Shown here in pieces: positions 10,391 to 18,047 of a stretch of DNA of 64,000 nt. The notes under the pieces are model-generated. The model did not search any database. It was not told the origin of the DNA and saw only the letters and a list, made by a program, of their open reading frames with translations. Source of the DNA: Terriglobia bacterium (lineage in GTDB: Bacteria; Acidobacteriota; Terriglobia; Bryobacterales; UBA6623); contig VXMF01000011.1 of NCBI GenBank assembly GCA_009841225.1, positions 186,001-250,000 on the forward strand, in the 5' to 3' direction. Within the stretch, counting starts at the first letter, position 1; every line of letters starts with the position of its first letter. A program made the position numbers and the translations under genes.

Positions 10391-11839
10391 TCACTTGCGG
10401 GCAGCCGTGCGCGCCGGCTTTCCGGCCTTGTAGCTCTGCCAGGCGAACCAGTAGGCGACATGCCCGGGGAGCCGGGCGAGGCTCTTGCCGCCCGGGCCGG
10501 TAAGGGCGGCCTCGGTGACGGTCCATCGCGCCCCGTCGCTCGTCACCCGGGATCGATCCTCCTCAGTCGCGACAAACGTCCTTCCTCCCGATTCGTAGGC
10601 GCGGACCGTCTCCGTTTGGGCGTTCCCGATGAGGACCACATCACGCGGTCCCACTCTGTCGTGGATGACGGCGCCGCCTTTGAAGAGCGAGAGGGCCCAG
10701 GCCATTTCGTTGGCTCCGTCCCGCAGAACGAAGATACGGTCTTTCGGTGCGAGCCGACGATCGCGGACCACCACCGGAAACATGAGATCGGGGCTTGCAA
10801 AATACTCTCCGTACGCTCGTCCGGGCCGATAGTCTCGATCAAAGCCGGTGTTTAGGGAGAGTGTCGTGGTGTCCGGATGGGCGGCGAGCCAGTCCTGCCA
10901 GCTCGCGATCACCACCGGCAGGACCTTGAGTTCGATGCCGGAGTTGGTTAGTTTCCCCACCACGGGCCGCCCGGTGAACTGATTCCATAGCGACTTCGTC
11001 TGGGTGTCGTACATTAGCTTGTTCGACCGATAGAGAAGGCCGGAAGAGCCGAAGACGAAAGGCTTCCGCCGGCCGCGGACTCGGGTGTCGAAGAGGATGC
11101 CCGACCCGCAGAGCGTGCAGTAGGCGAGGGACACCGGGACGCCGCCAACCACGTCGTTGAACATCTCGTGCCAGTCGAGGATGCGGAGCGGATAGGCGCG
11201 CGAGTCTCCGTTGATGCTGACCCCGAAGACCAGTTCCCGGTCGGTGAGGTAGGTCGCTTCACCGGCAGGGATCTGCTTGGCGTTCACCAGCGCGGGGATC
11301 CCGTCCTTCTTGACCCCTCCCCAGACGATCTCCTCGAGACGGATCTCGTGCCTCACCCCCGGGTAGAGGAAGCCACGGAAATTGATGTCGATTTCGGCGA
11401 GCAGGTCAGCCTTGAAGGAAGCGAACTCCCGGTAGGGGCGGATCTCGGCGTGCTCCTCCAGCCACTCCATCCACGCCGTCCAGTCTTGCGGTATCTTGGC
11501 TCCGGCGAGTCGTTGGAGCGCGTCGAGCAGCCGGCCGTCAGAGTCGGGCAGAGCGCGTAGCACCGTGATGAGAGCCGGAATGACGTCCTTTTTGTTGCGT
11601 TTGACCAAGAAGCGCAGCGCTCGGTCGCGGTCTGCCCAGTTCCGGGAGAACAATGCAGTGCGCACGGTCGCAGCGATGTTGGCTCCCGGTTGGGGAGGAC
11701 TGCGGCGAAGTGGGGCATTGCCCGAGGTGTCGCCGGGCAGTCTGGGCCCCTGGGCAGGGAATTGGGCGCCGAGTTCGGAGACGTTACCGAAGAGGAGCAG
11801 TCCCGCGAGCAGCAACGCAAATCGCATCACTCGGAACAT
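10391..11839 (-). CDS. DUF3179 domain protein, exported
   Basis: 482 residues with a signal peptide (LLLAGLLLFGNVSELGAQ). An alpha-helical stretch of about 100 residues precedes the DUF3179 domain (about residues 165-430), recognised from SINGDSRAYPLRILDWHEMFND, then VSLAYCTLCGSGILFD and LLYRSNKLMYD followed by SLWNQFTG. The paired cysteines of YCTLCG are invariant in the family and could bind metal or be redox active. Function is unknown; such genes often sit beside PQQ-like or heme dehydrogenases in Acidobacteria and Planctomycetes. It is convergent with the heme protein gene, and it has a TAGAAT element 9 nt upstream of ATG and no Shine-Dalgarno. Confidence 0.85.
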   Translation of the reverse strand: MFRVMRFALLLAGLLLFGNVSELGAQFPAQGPRLPGDTSGNAPLRRSPPQPGANIAATVRTALFSRNWADRDRALRFLVKRNKKDVIPALITVLRALPDSDGRLLDALQRLAGAKIPQDWTAWMEWLEEHAEIRPYREFASFKADLLAEIDINFRGFLYPGVRHEIRLEEIVWGGVKKDGIPALVNAKQIPAGEATYLTDRELVFGVSINGDSRAYPLRILDWHEMFNDVVGGVPVSLAYCTLCGSGILFDTRVRGRRKPFVFGSSGLLYRSNKLMYDTQTKSLWNQFTGRPVVGKLTNSGIELKVLPVVIASWQDWLAAHPDTTTLSLNTGFDRDYRPGRAYGEYFASPDLMFPVVVRDRRLAPKDRIFVLRDGANEMAWALSLFKGGAVIHDRVGPRDVVLIGNAQTETVRAYESGGRTFVATEEDRSRVTSDGARWTVTEAALTGPGGKSLARLPGHVAYWFAWQSYKAGKPARTAARK

Positions 11840-12461
11840 CGCGGGATTATTCTAGTCCAGCGGATGCGCGCTCGCGATTCCTGCGGTGCTGCCAAAGCGG
11901 GCCCAAGGCCTCTCCACTTGGACCCGCTTGCCACTCTCTTAGCGCTGCAAGACGTGCACACACTTGCCGACTGGTGCAGCCCGAACATCGGCCGCAGCCT
12001 CAGTATCGTGCCGTCCGGCTGGAGGAGCCTCGGCCCGCTACACGACGCCTTCAACGCGGAACACGGCCGGAGTCGGCTCAACGAGCGGGGCAGCGACGCT
12101 CTAGGAATCCGGCGGCGAGCGGTTCCTGTAACTGCCGATCGGCTTGGTGGACCATGCGGTCCGAACCGCGAGCGGGCTGCCTACTGTGAAGCTGTGCGCG
12201 ACTGAAACGGCAGTATCACCGGGCTAGGGCGAGGGAATGCCTAGAAGTGGCTTGGAGCTATCGGCCGGGTCACTCGTTCCTCGTTGTCCAGACGATCGAC
12301 ACCGCAATCGGGTCGATCGCGGCCGTGCCTCGCCGAATCCAGACGCTCGATTCTGGAAGACTGTGATTCAATCAGCATGAACCACCCGCCTCGATACGAG
12401 CTTCGCCTCGTTTGGATCGCAGCCGCAATGCAGCTGGCGTCTTCGATGGTGGGAAAGATCC
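11840..12461. other. Intergenic region without a supported gene
   Basis: 622 bases between divergent genes. Open frames here are short, lack a family and have no ribosome-binding site. It must contain the promoter of the type III PKS operon, but I could not place it. Confidence 0.4.
11849..11854 (-). promoter_or_regulatory. Candidate -10 element for the DUF3179 gene
   Basis: On the minus strand TAGAAT ends 9 nt before the ATG at 11839. No -35 match and no ribosome-binding site are visible, so a very short leader or leaderless transcript is inferred. Confidence 0.3.
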
Positions 12462-13517
12462 ATGGGCGCTCAACCCAATCCTAGAATCAGGTCGGTTGCC
12501 ACGGCGGTGCCGGACCACCGGATGACCCAGGACGAGGTAAAGAACTTCAGCTCCTCGTTCTTTGCCGGTGCCGTCTCGGGTCTTGGGAGTCTTTTGGGCA
12601 TCTTCAGCAATGCCGCCATCGGGGCGGGATATGTCTGCGCCCCTCGGAGTTGGTACGAAGGCGGCGAACATGGCTTCGAGGAAAAGAATCGTCTGTACCT
12701 CGAGAATGCGATTTCACTGCTGAAGGAGGCCGCCGTCGAGTGCTTGGCCACCAGCGGTCTGGAACCGCGAGACATCGACCTGATCGTGACCGTTTCGACC
12801 ACTGGAATCGCCACGCCCAGCCTAGATGCCAGACTGATGAACGAGCTGCCGTTCCGGCGCGATGTTCAAAGATTGCCGATCTTCGGGCTGGGATGCGGCG
12901 GGGGCGTGCTGGGACTGGCTCGTGCCGCCGCATGCGTGCGGGCCCGACCGGGCAGCCGCGTCCTGTTGCTCGTTGTCGAACTCTGCACCCTCACGTTCCG
13001 ATCCCGCGATCGATCCGTTCGAAACCTCGTGGCGACGGCCCTCTTCCGCGACGGTGCCGCCGCGGCTGTGCTAACGGACCACGGTCCGGGACCGGAGGTC
13101 TCGGCGTGGGGCGAATACACTTGGCCAGACTCGCTCGACATCATGGGGTGGGACGTTGTGGACGACGGGCTGGCAGTGGTGTTCTCTCGCAGCATTCCCG
13201 AGCTGGTCCGCACGCGGATGCGCTGTGTGACCGAGGAGTTTCTGGCCTCCCAGGGCCTCGGGCTCCACGATATCGACAGCTTCATTTGCCATCCCGGTGG
13301 CGCCAAGGTGCTGGATGCCCTTGAATCCGCGTTCAACCTTCAGCCCGGCGGTCTTGAAGAGTCTCGAGCCGTCCTTCGTGACTACGGCAACATGTCCGCC
13401 GCAACCGTCTTGTTCGTTCTCAAGCGTGCCCTCGAGCACAGAGTGCCGAAACGCCATTTGCTCACGAGCCTGGGACCAGGTTTTTCGGCTGCGTTTCTGG
13501 TCCTGGAATCAACGTGA
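12462..13517 (+). CDS. Type III polyketide synthase (chalcone/stilbene synthase family)
   Basis: 351 residues. Homodimeric thiolase-fold enzyme that extends an acyl-CoA starter with malonyl-CoA. The catalytic triad is complete: Cys145 in GLGCGGG, His277 in CHPGGAKVLDALE, and Asn310 in DYGNMSAATVLFVL. Bacterial relatives (SrsA, BpsA, ArsB/C, PKS11/18) make alkylresorcinols or alkylpyrones from fatty acyl starters. The next gene overlaps by 4 bp and encodes a membrane isoprenylcysteine-methyltransferase-like protein, the same pairing as srsA-srsB and bpsA-bpsB. I therefore infer an alkylpyrone or alkylresorcinol product that is then methylated. A GGGAAAG upstream of ATG 12462 is a passable ribosome-binding site. 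Confidence 0.93.
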   Translation: MGAQPNPRIRSVATAVPDHRMTQDEVKNFSSSFFAGAVSGLGSLLGIFSNAAIGAGYVCAPRSWYEGGEHGFEEKNRLYLENAISLLKEAAVECLATSGLEPRDIDLIVTVSTTGIATPSLDARLMNELPFRRDVQRLPIFGLGCGGGVLGLARAAACVRARPGSRVLLLVVELCTLTFRSRDRSVRNLVATALFRDGAAAAVLTDHGPGPEVSAWGEYTWPDSLDIMGWDVVDDGLAVVFSRSIPELVRTRMRCVTEEFLASQGLGLHDIDSFICHPGGAKVLDALESAFNLQPGGLEESRAVLRDYGNMSAATVLFVLKRALEHRVPKRHLLTSLGPGFSAAFLVLEST

Positions 13518-14077
13518 GTATCATTAGTCCGCTCTATGCGCTCGTCGCCTTGCTTGTGGTCCAGCGGCTGGCAGAACTTGTCTTGGCGCGCCGCAACCAC
13601 CGGGCGTTGCTGGCTCGGGGTGCGATCGAAGTCGGCGAGCGACACTACAGAGCCTTCCTCGCCCTGCACGCTGGCTGGCTCCTGGCGCTTCCTGTCGCGA
13701 TTGACCCTCGGACCTCGGTATCGATTCCGTGGCTCTTTGTCTTCGGCCTGTTGCAGTGCGGGCGATTCTGGGTGATCGCGACCTTGGGGACGCGATGGAC
13801 GACCCGGGTCATGGTGCTTCCCGGCGCCACGCGCATTCGTAGCGGCCCTTACCGCTTCGTGGATCACCCCAACTATCTCGTCGTCTGTGGCGAAGTCGCC
13901 GTCGTGCCGCTGATGTTCGGAGCGTGGACCCTGGCGGTGATCGCGTCCGCGCTGAACCTGCTATTGCTTCGCAAGAGGCTCGTCGTTGAGAACGAGGCAC
14001 TCGCAAAGGCTTACGATCAGCCAAGCCCATCGCCACCCGGCGCAGGAGGTCCGGCCTCCGACTCTCAGGGAAATTGA
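13514..14077 (+). CDS. Isoprenylcysteine carboxyl methyltransferase family protein, putative polyketide O-methyltransferase
   Basis: 187 residues, membrane protein with about four hydrophobic segments. The C-terminal half has the family's SAM-site features: a GP-YRFVDHPNY-V motif (residues about 113-122) and a terminal VENEALAKAY helix. The GTG start lies in the GTGA overlap with the PKS stop, so translation is coupled. In Bacillus (BpsB) and Streptomyces (SrsB) the equivalent gene methylates the alkylpyrone or alkylresorcinol made by the adjacent type III PKS. Protein prenylcysteine methylation is unlikely here because no prenyltransferase is nearby. Confidence 0.88.
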   Translation: MSIISPLYALVALLVVQRLAELVLARRNHRALLARGAIEVGERHYRAFLALHAGWLLALPVAIDPRTSVSIPWLFVFGLLQCGRFWVIATLGTRWTTRVMVLPGATRIRSGPYRFVDHPNYLVVCGEVAVVPLMFGAWTLAVIASALNLLLLRKRLVVENEALAKAYDQPSPSPPGAGGPASDSQGN

Positions 14078-14147
14078 AGGGGCGTGGCGCGAGAAGAGCC
14101 CTGATCGTTATCCGACTGATGCGACTTCTCGGACCGCAAGCCCGGCC

Positions 14148-15582
14148 GTGTCGCGGCGGGGCTTCTTCTCGAGGGTCGGGGATGGCTTCTATGGAGCCTC
14201 CCTGGCTTCTCTGCTAGCCGCAGATCTGATCCAGCCGCGCCGCGCCCGGGGTGCCACGGGCAGTCGCGAGGTCTACGACCTGAGGTCCCGAAACCCGCAC
14301 TTCGAGCCCGCGGCCAAGGCCGTCATCCACCTCTTCATGAACCGGGGGGCCCAGCCAGATCGATCTGTTCGACCCCAAGCCCATGCTGGAGAAATACAGC
14401 GGCCAGCCCCCGAGCCGGGAACTCGCCAACGATATTGAATTTGCCGACCAGATGGGTGGGCTCATGCCGTCGCCTTTCCGCTTCGCCAGGCACGGGGAGT
14501 CGGGTATGGAAATCTCGGAACTGCTGCCTCACGTTTCAGGGCACGTGGACGACACCGCCCTGATCCGTTCCATGTTCGGCGGCCATTTCAACCATGAGCC
14601 GTCCCTCTTTCTGATGCAGACGGGCCGATTGATTCCCGGATGCCCGTCCCTGGGCTCGTGGGTCGTCTACGGGCTGGGCACGGAGAACCAGAACCTGCCC
14701 GACTACGTCGTGCTGGACGACCCCAAGAGGCTTCCGATCAACGGGATCCAGAACTGGCAGTCGGGATGGCTGCCGCCGGTCTACCAGGGGAGCCGGATGC
14801 GATCGCAGGGTTCCCCGATTCTGAACTTGCACCCCCGCGAAGAGTTCCCGGGACCCGTGCTGCAGCTGGCCCGTTCGATTCTTGCTGACTTCGATGCAGA
14901 CCATCGCCGCAAGAGGCCTGGCTATCCAGAGCTGGACGCTCGCATCGCCAGCTACGAGCTCGCCGCACGCATGCAGCTGTTGGCCACTGATGCCCTGGAC
15001 ATTTCCGACGAGAGCGCTGCCACCCGCGAGATGTACGGCTTGGACAATGAAGTCACGGCATCGTACGGGCGGCGCTGCCTCATGGCCCGGCGTTTGGTGG
15101 AGCGAGGGGTGCGGTTCGTCCAGATCTATATCGAGGGACAGATCTGGGACAACCATTTCGATCTGGAAGAGGAGCTCCGTTACTGCTGCGGCAAGACCGA
15201 CAAACCCGTGGCGGCCCTGCTGACGGATCTCAAGCAACGAGGCCTTCTCGACAGCACCCTGATCGTGTGGGGAGGGGAGTTCGGCCGCATGCCGCTGTCC
15301 CAGGTCAGCCCCGGGGAGAAGAATGCCGGTCGCGACCACGGTCCGGGAGGATTCAGCGTGTGGATGGCCGGCGGGGGAATCAAGGGCGGCACGGTCTATG
15401 GTGCGACCGACGAGATCGGCTACAAGGCTGTGGAAGACCCGGTGAGCGTGCATGACTTCCACGCCACGATCCTGCATCAGCTCGGAATGGATCACAGCCA
15501 ACTGGTGTTCCAGCGAAACGGTCTCGACGAGAGACTCTCGGGAGTGGACCCGGCCCGCGTGCTGCAGGAAATCCTGGGCTAG
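14148..15582 (+). pseudogene. DUF1501 protein gene, frameshifted near its 5' end
   Basis: Member of the DUF1501 group of Tat-exported, alkaline-phosphatase/sulfatase-fold proteins. From GTG 14148 one frame gives a Tat-like leader (SRRGFFSRVGDGFYGASLAS) and runs to AVIHLFMN. A run of six Gs at 14344-14349 then breaks the frame, and the neighbouring frame resumes with GPSQIDLFDPKPMLEKYSG and continues to the natural C-terminus. Removing one G would restore a protein of about 477 residues. The downstream part is well preserved (MARRLVERGVRFVQIYIEG, WGGEFGRMP, RDHGPGGFSVWMAGGG). It is thus a recent mutation or a sequencing error in a homopolymer. The DUF1549/1553 cytochrome partner that usually precedes DUF1501 is absent. 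Confidence 0.85.
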
Positions 15583-15771
15583 CGGCCACTCAGGATCCGC
15601 GCGTCAGCAGCAACATCAGCCATAGCGCGCGTGTTGCTGATCCAGCACCTCGGTTCGCTGAAGCCATCGCAGCCGCCTGTCCAAGGATCGCCGGTCCGGG
15701 TGTGCCCTCGCCAGGAGTCCTCGTCCGGTTGACCATGCCGACGCGCAGGAATCTGGCGACGTCCGATTGCC

Positions 15772-16098
15772 TCAATCGTCGTCGGGCGGCTCGTCGGGAA
15801 CAGCTTGAGCCGCTGTTGTACGGAACTCCGCCAATCCCTGGCTCACGAGAATCCCTTCGATACGCGCTGTCCTCTCCGCAATCTCTGACAACTTCTCCGT
15901 GACCTTCGCCTGGTCGTCGCGCTGCTGCCGGGTCTGGATGGCGATAGCGTCTTCCAGTCTGGAGCGGTCCTCGCGTTGCTGCCTGGAGAGGCTTCGGACC
16001 TCCTCGCGAATCCCCCGGAGTCCTGAAAGGATTAGCGCCGCCAGTGAAACCGTTACGGCGGCCGCTGCTACCATGACGCCCAGCCACTGCGCGTCCAT
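15772..16098 (-). CDS. Small membrane-anchored coiled-coil protein, unknown function
   Basis: 108 residues. One transmembrane helix (about residues 5-27, VMVAAAAVTVSLAALILSGL) is followed by a charged coiled coil (RGIREEVRSLSRQQREDRSR… to about residue 85) and an acidic tail ending EPPDDD. No enzymatic domain is visible. It resembles small scaffolding or leader proteins seen alone in many genomes. A TATTAT hexamer lies 6 nt upstream of ATG, which supports it being transcribed. It is convergent with the DUF1501 gene and divergent from the ABC ATPase. Confidence 0.7.
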   Translation of the reverse strand: MDAQWLGVMVAAAAVTVSLAALILSGLRGIREEVRSLSRQQREDRSRLEDAIAIQTRQQRDDQAKVTEKLSEIAERTARIEGILVSQGLAEFRTTAAQAVPDEPPDDD

Positions 16099-16433
16099 TT
16101 CCGGATAATATCACGGGGACGGATTCGTGGCCTCTCGTGCGCGTGCACGCCTTGTTGGCGGGGAATCGCCGGATGGGCCGTACTGGCGGTGAAGACCAGA
16201 TGCAGGGTCCTGAACTCTCAATTGCGGTCGGGCCGCCGCAGTGTCGTTCAGCCCGGTTCAAATGGCTTGGGACATGCGCCTCGCGCGGTCATCCGAATGG
16301 AGTGCCCCGCGCGGTCCGTGACTTCGTAGCCGAATTAGCGGCCATCCCCGCGGGACCGGACCCGTCGCTACGAGGGAAGCCGCAGAATGCAGGGCAGAGC
16401 CGGGGTGGACCAGACAAGGGAACGGGCAGAGAC
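16099..16433. other. Upstream region of the ABC ATPase gene
   Basis: 335 bases. The frame of the ABC ATPase remains open through most of this interval, but its translation shows no similarity to the family and lacks a good start, so I treat it as noncoding. Only the TATTAT element of the divergent small gene is recognised here. Confidence 0.4.
16105..16110 (-). promoter_or_regulatory. Candidate -10 element, leaderless type
   Basis: Minus-strand TATTAT is separated from the ATG at 16098 by six bases (CCGGAA). Transcription would start at or beside the start codon. No Shine-Dalgarno. Confidence 0.4.
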
Positions 16434-17918
16434 ATGTCGGGGACGATGCTGGAGACACGGGAGATCAGCAAGGCCTTCGGAGGAACAAGAGCGTTGGACC
16501 GGGTCAGCTTCTCCTTGCGAAAGGGAGAGGTGCACGCCCTGATCGGCGAGAACGGAGCGGGCAAATCCACGCTGATGAAGATCGTCTCCGGCGCCCTCAA
16601 GCCGGATTCCGGCACGATTCACCTGCACGGCTCCCCGATTGACGTCGACAGCCCTCACCAAGCCTTGCGACGGGGTATCTCGATCGTCCACCAGCACTCG
16701 GGCCTCGTTCCGAGCCTGACGGTTGCGGAGAACATCTTTCTGGGACGGATGCCCACCACCAAGCTGGGCCTGGTCGACTGGGAGAAGCTGTACCGAGACG
16801 CAATCGCACTGCTCAGGCGCCTGGATTTCGAACTGGATGTTCACCGGCCGGCAGGGGATCTGGACGCTGCCGGCCAGCAAATTGCCGAGATTGCGCGCGC
16901 TCTCTCGGTGTCGGCGCAAGTCCTGATCATGGACGAGCCTTCCGCGGCTCTGGGGTCCAGTGAGCTGGAACGGCTGTTCCGGATCATTCGCAAGCTCAGG
17001 GAGGCGGGCACGTCGATTGTCTACGTATCGCATCGCCTGGAGGAGGTCTTCCGGATCTCGGACCGGGCAACCGTGCTCAAAGACGGCCGAACTGTCGGCA
17101 CCTACGCTCTTGACGGCGAGGTGGACTCCGCATTCCTCATCCGCAGGATGGTAGGCCGGGGATGGGTCGAGCGATCCCCGGAACTGCCGGCTCGGAGGGG
17201 AGACGAGTTGCTGCGCGTCGAGGGACTGACTCGCGAGGGCGCCTTCGAGGACGTGAGCTTCGAGCTGCACGGTGGGGAGATCCTAGGCCTTGCCGGATTG
17301 CTGGGAGCAGGGCGAACGGACCTGTGCAAGGCAATCTTCGGAGCTGTGTCCCACGATGACGGAAAGGTCTATATCGAAGGAAAACTTTCGCAGATAGAAT
17401 CCCCGGGCGATGCGATGGCTCGTGGAATAGCCTTTCTGTCCAAGGATCGCCACAATGAGGGCCTGATCTTGTCCCACCCGATTGGCAGGAACGTCACGCT
17501 GCCGATCCTTCGCCGGTTCACCTACCGGGGCCTTCTCAACCTGGGCGGAGAGAATCGGTTCGTGGATTCAATGCTCGCCAGAATGAATGTCCGCGCCACG
17601 GGACGACGGCAGCTTGCGGCAGACCTGAGCGGGGGCAACCAGCAGAAGGTTGCGCTGGCGAAGCTCCTCGGCACACGGGCCAGGATTTTCCTGCTCGACG
17701 AACCGACTGTCGGTATCGACATCGCGGCCAAGAGCCAGATCCACCAGCTCGTCGCCGAACTGGCGAGAGACGGAGCGGCCGTCCTGCTGGTTTCCTCGGA
17801 AATCCCCGAGATACTCTCCCTGTGCAGCCGCGTCCTCGTGATGAGCAAAGGCCGGATCACGGGACATCTCCGGTCCCAGGACGCTACGGGGGAAGACATC
17901 TTGCAACTTGCCACGTAG
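16434..17918 (+). CDS. Sugar-type (CUT2) ABC transporter ATP-binding protein
   Basis: 494 residues with two fused ABC domains, as in RbsA/MglA. Domain 1 (about 5-240) has Walker A GENGAGKST, the degenerate signature region DAAGQQIAEIARAL and Walker B VLIMDEPSAAL. Domain 2 (about 260-494) has the degenerate P-loop GLLGAGRTD typical of this family, a good LSGGNQQKVALAKLL signature and IFLLDEPTVGID. It energises uptake of a small solute. The start at 16434 was chosen because the conserved MLETREISKAFGG begins there. Its partners are probably the binding protein and permease at 22176-24342 on the other strand, beyond the hyuAB genes, an unusual split. Confidence 0.93.
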   Translation: MSGTMLETREISKAFGGTRALDRVSFSLRKGEVHALIGENGAGKSTLMKIVSGALKPDSGTIHLHGSPIDVDSPHQALRRGISIVHQHSGLVPSLTVAENIFLGRMPTTKLGLVDWEKLYRDAIALLRRLDFELDVHRPAGDLDAAGQQIAEIARALSVSAQVLIMDEPSAALGSSELERLFRIIRKLREAGTSIVYVSHRLEEVFRISDRATVLKDGRTVGTYALDGEVDSAFLIRRMVGRGWVERSPELPARRGDELLRVEGLTREGAFEDVSFELHGGEILGLAGLLGAGRTDLCKAIFGAVSHDDGKVYIEGKLSQIESPGDAMARGIAFLSKDRHNEGLILSHPIGRNVTLPILRRFTYRGLLNLGGENRFVDSMLARMNVRATGRRQLAADLSGGNQQKVALAKLLGTRARIFLLDEPTVGIDIAAKSQIHQLVAELARDGAAVLLVSSEIPEILSLCSRVLVMSKGRITGHLRSQDATGEDILQLAT

Positions 17919-18029
17919 CGGAGGGCCGCCCCGCCCCCTCCGGCTTCGCTTTCGTAGCGGTACGCTAGCTGCGCTAGGTGCGTCCGAGCGATCCCAGGTT
18001 CCCGCCTCACGTCGAATTCAGGACTCGGC

Positions 18030-18035
18030 TATGAT
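18030..18035 (+). promoter_or_regulatory. Candidate -10 element for hyuA
   Basis: TATGAT ends 12 nt before ATG 18048. The -35 region (TCACGT) is a poor match and there is no Shine-Dalgarno, so the leader would be only a few bases long. Confidence 0.35.
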
Positions 18036-18047
18036 GATTCGCCAACG

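Noticed and set aside
16137..16433. Long N-terminal extension of the ABC ATPase
   Set aside because: Family similarity begins at 16434; the extension has no known domain.
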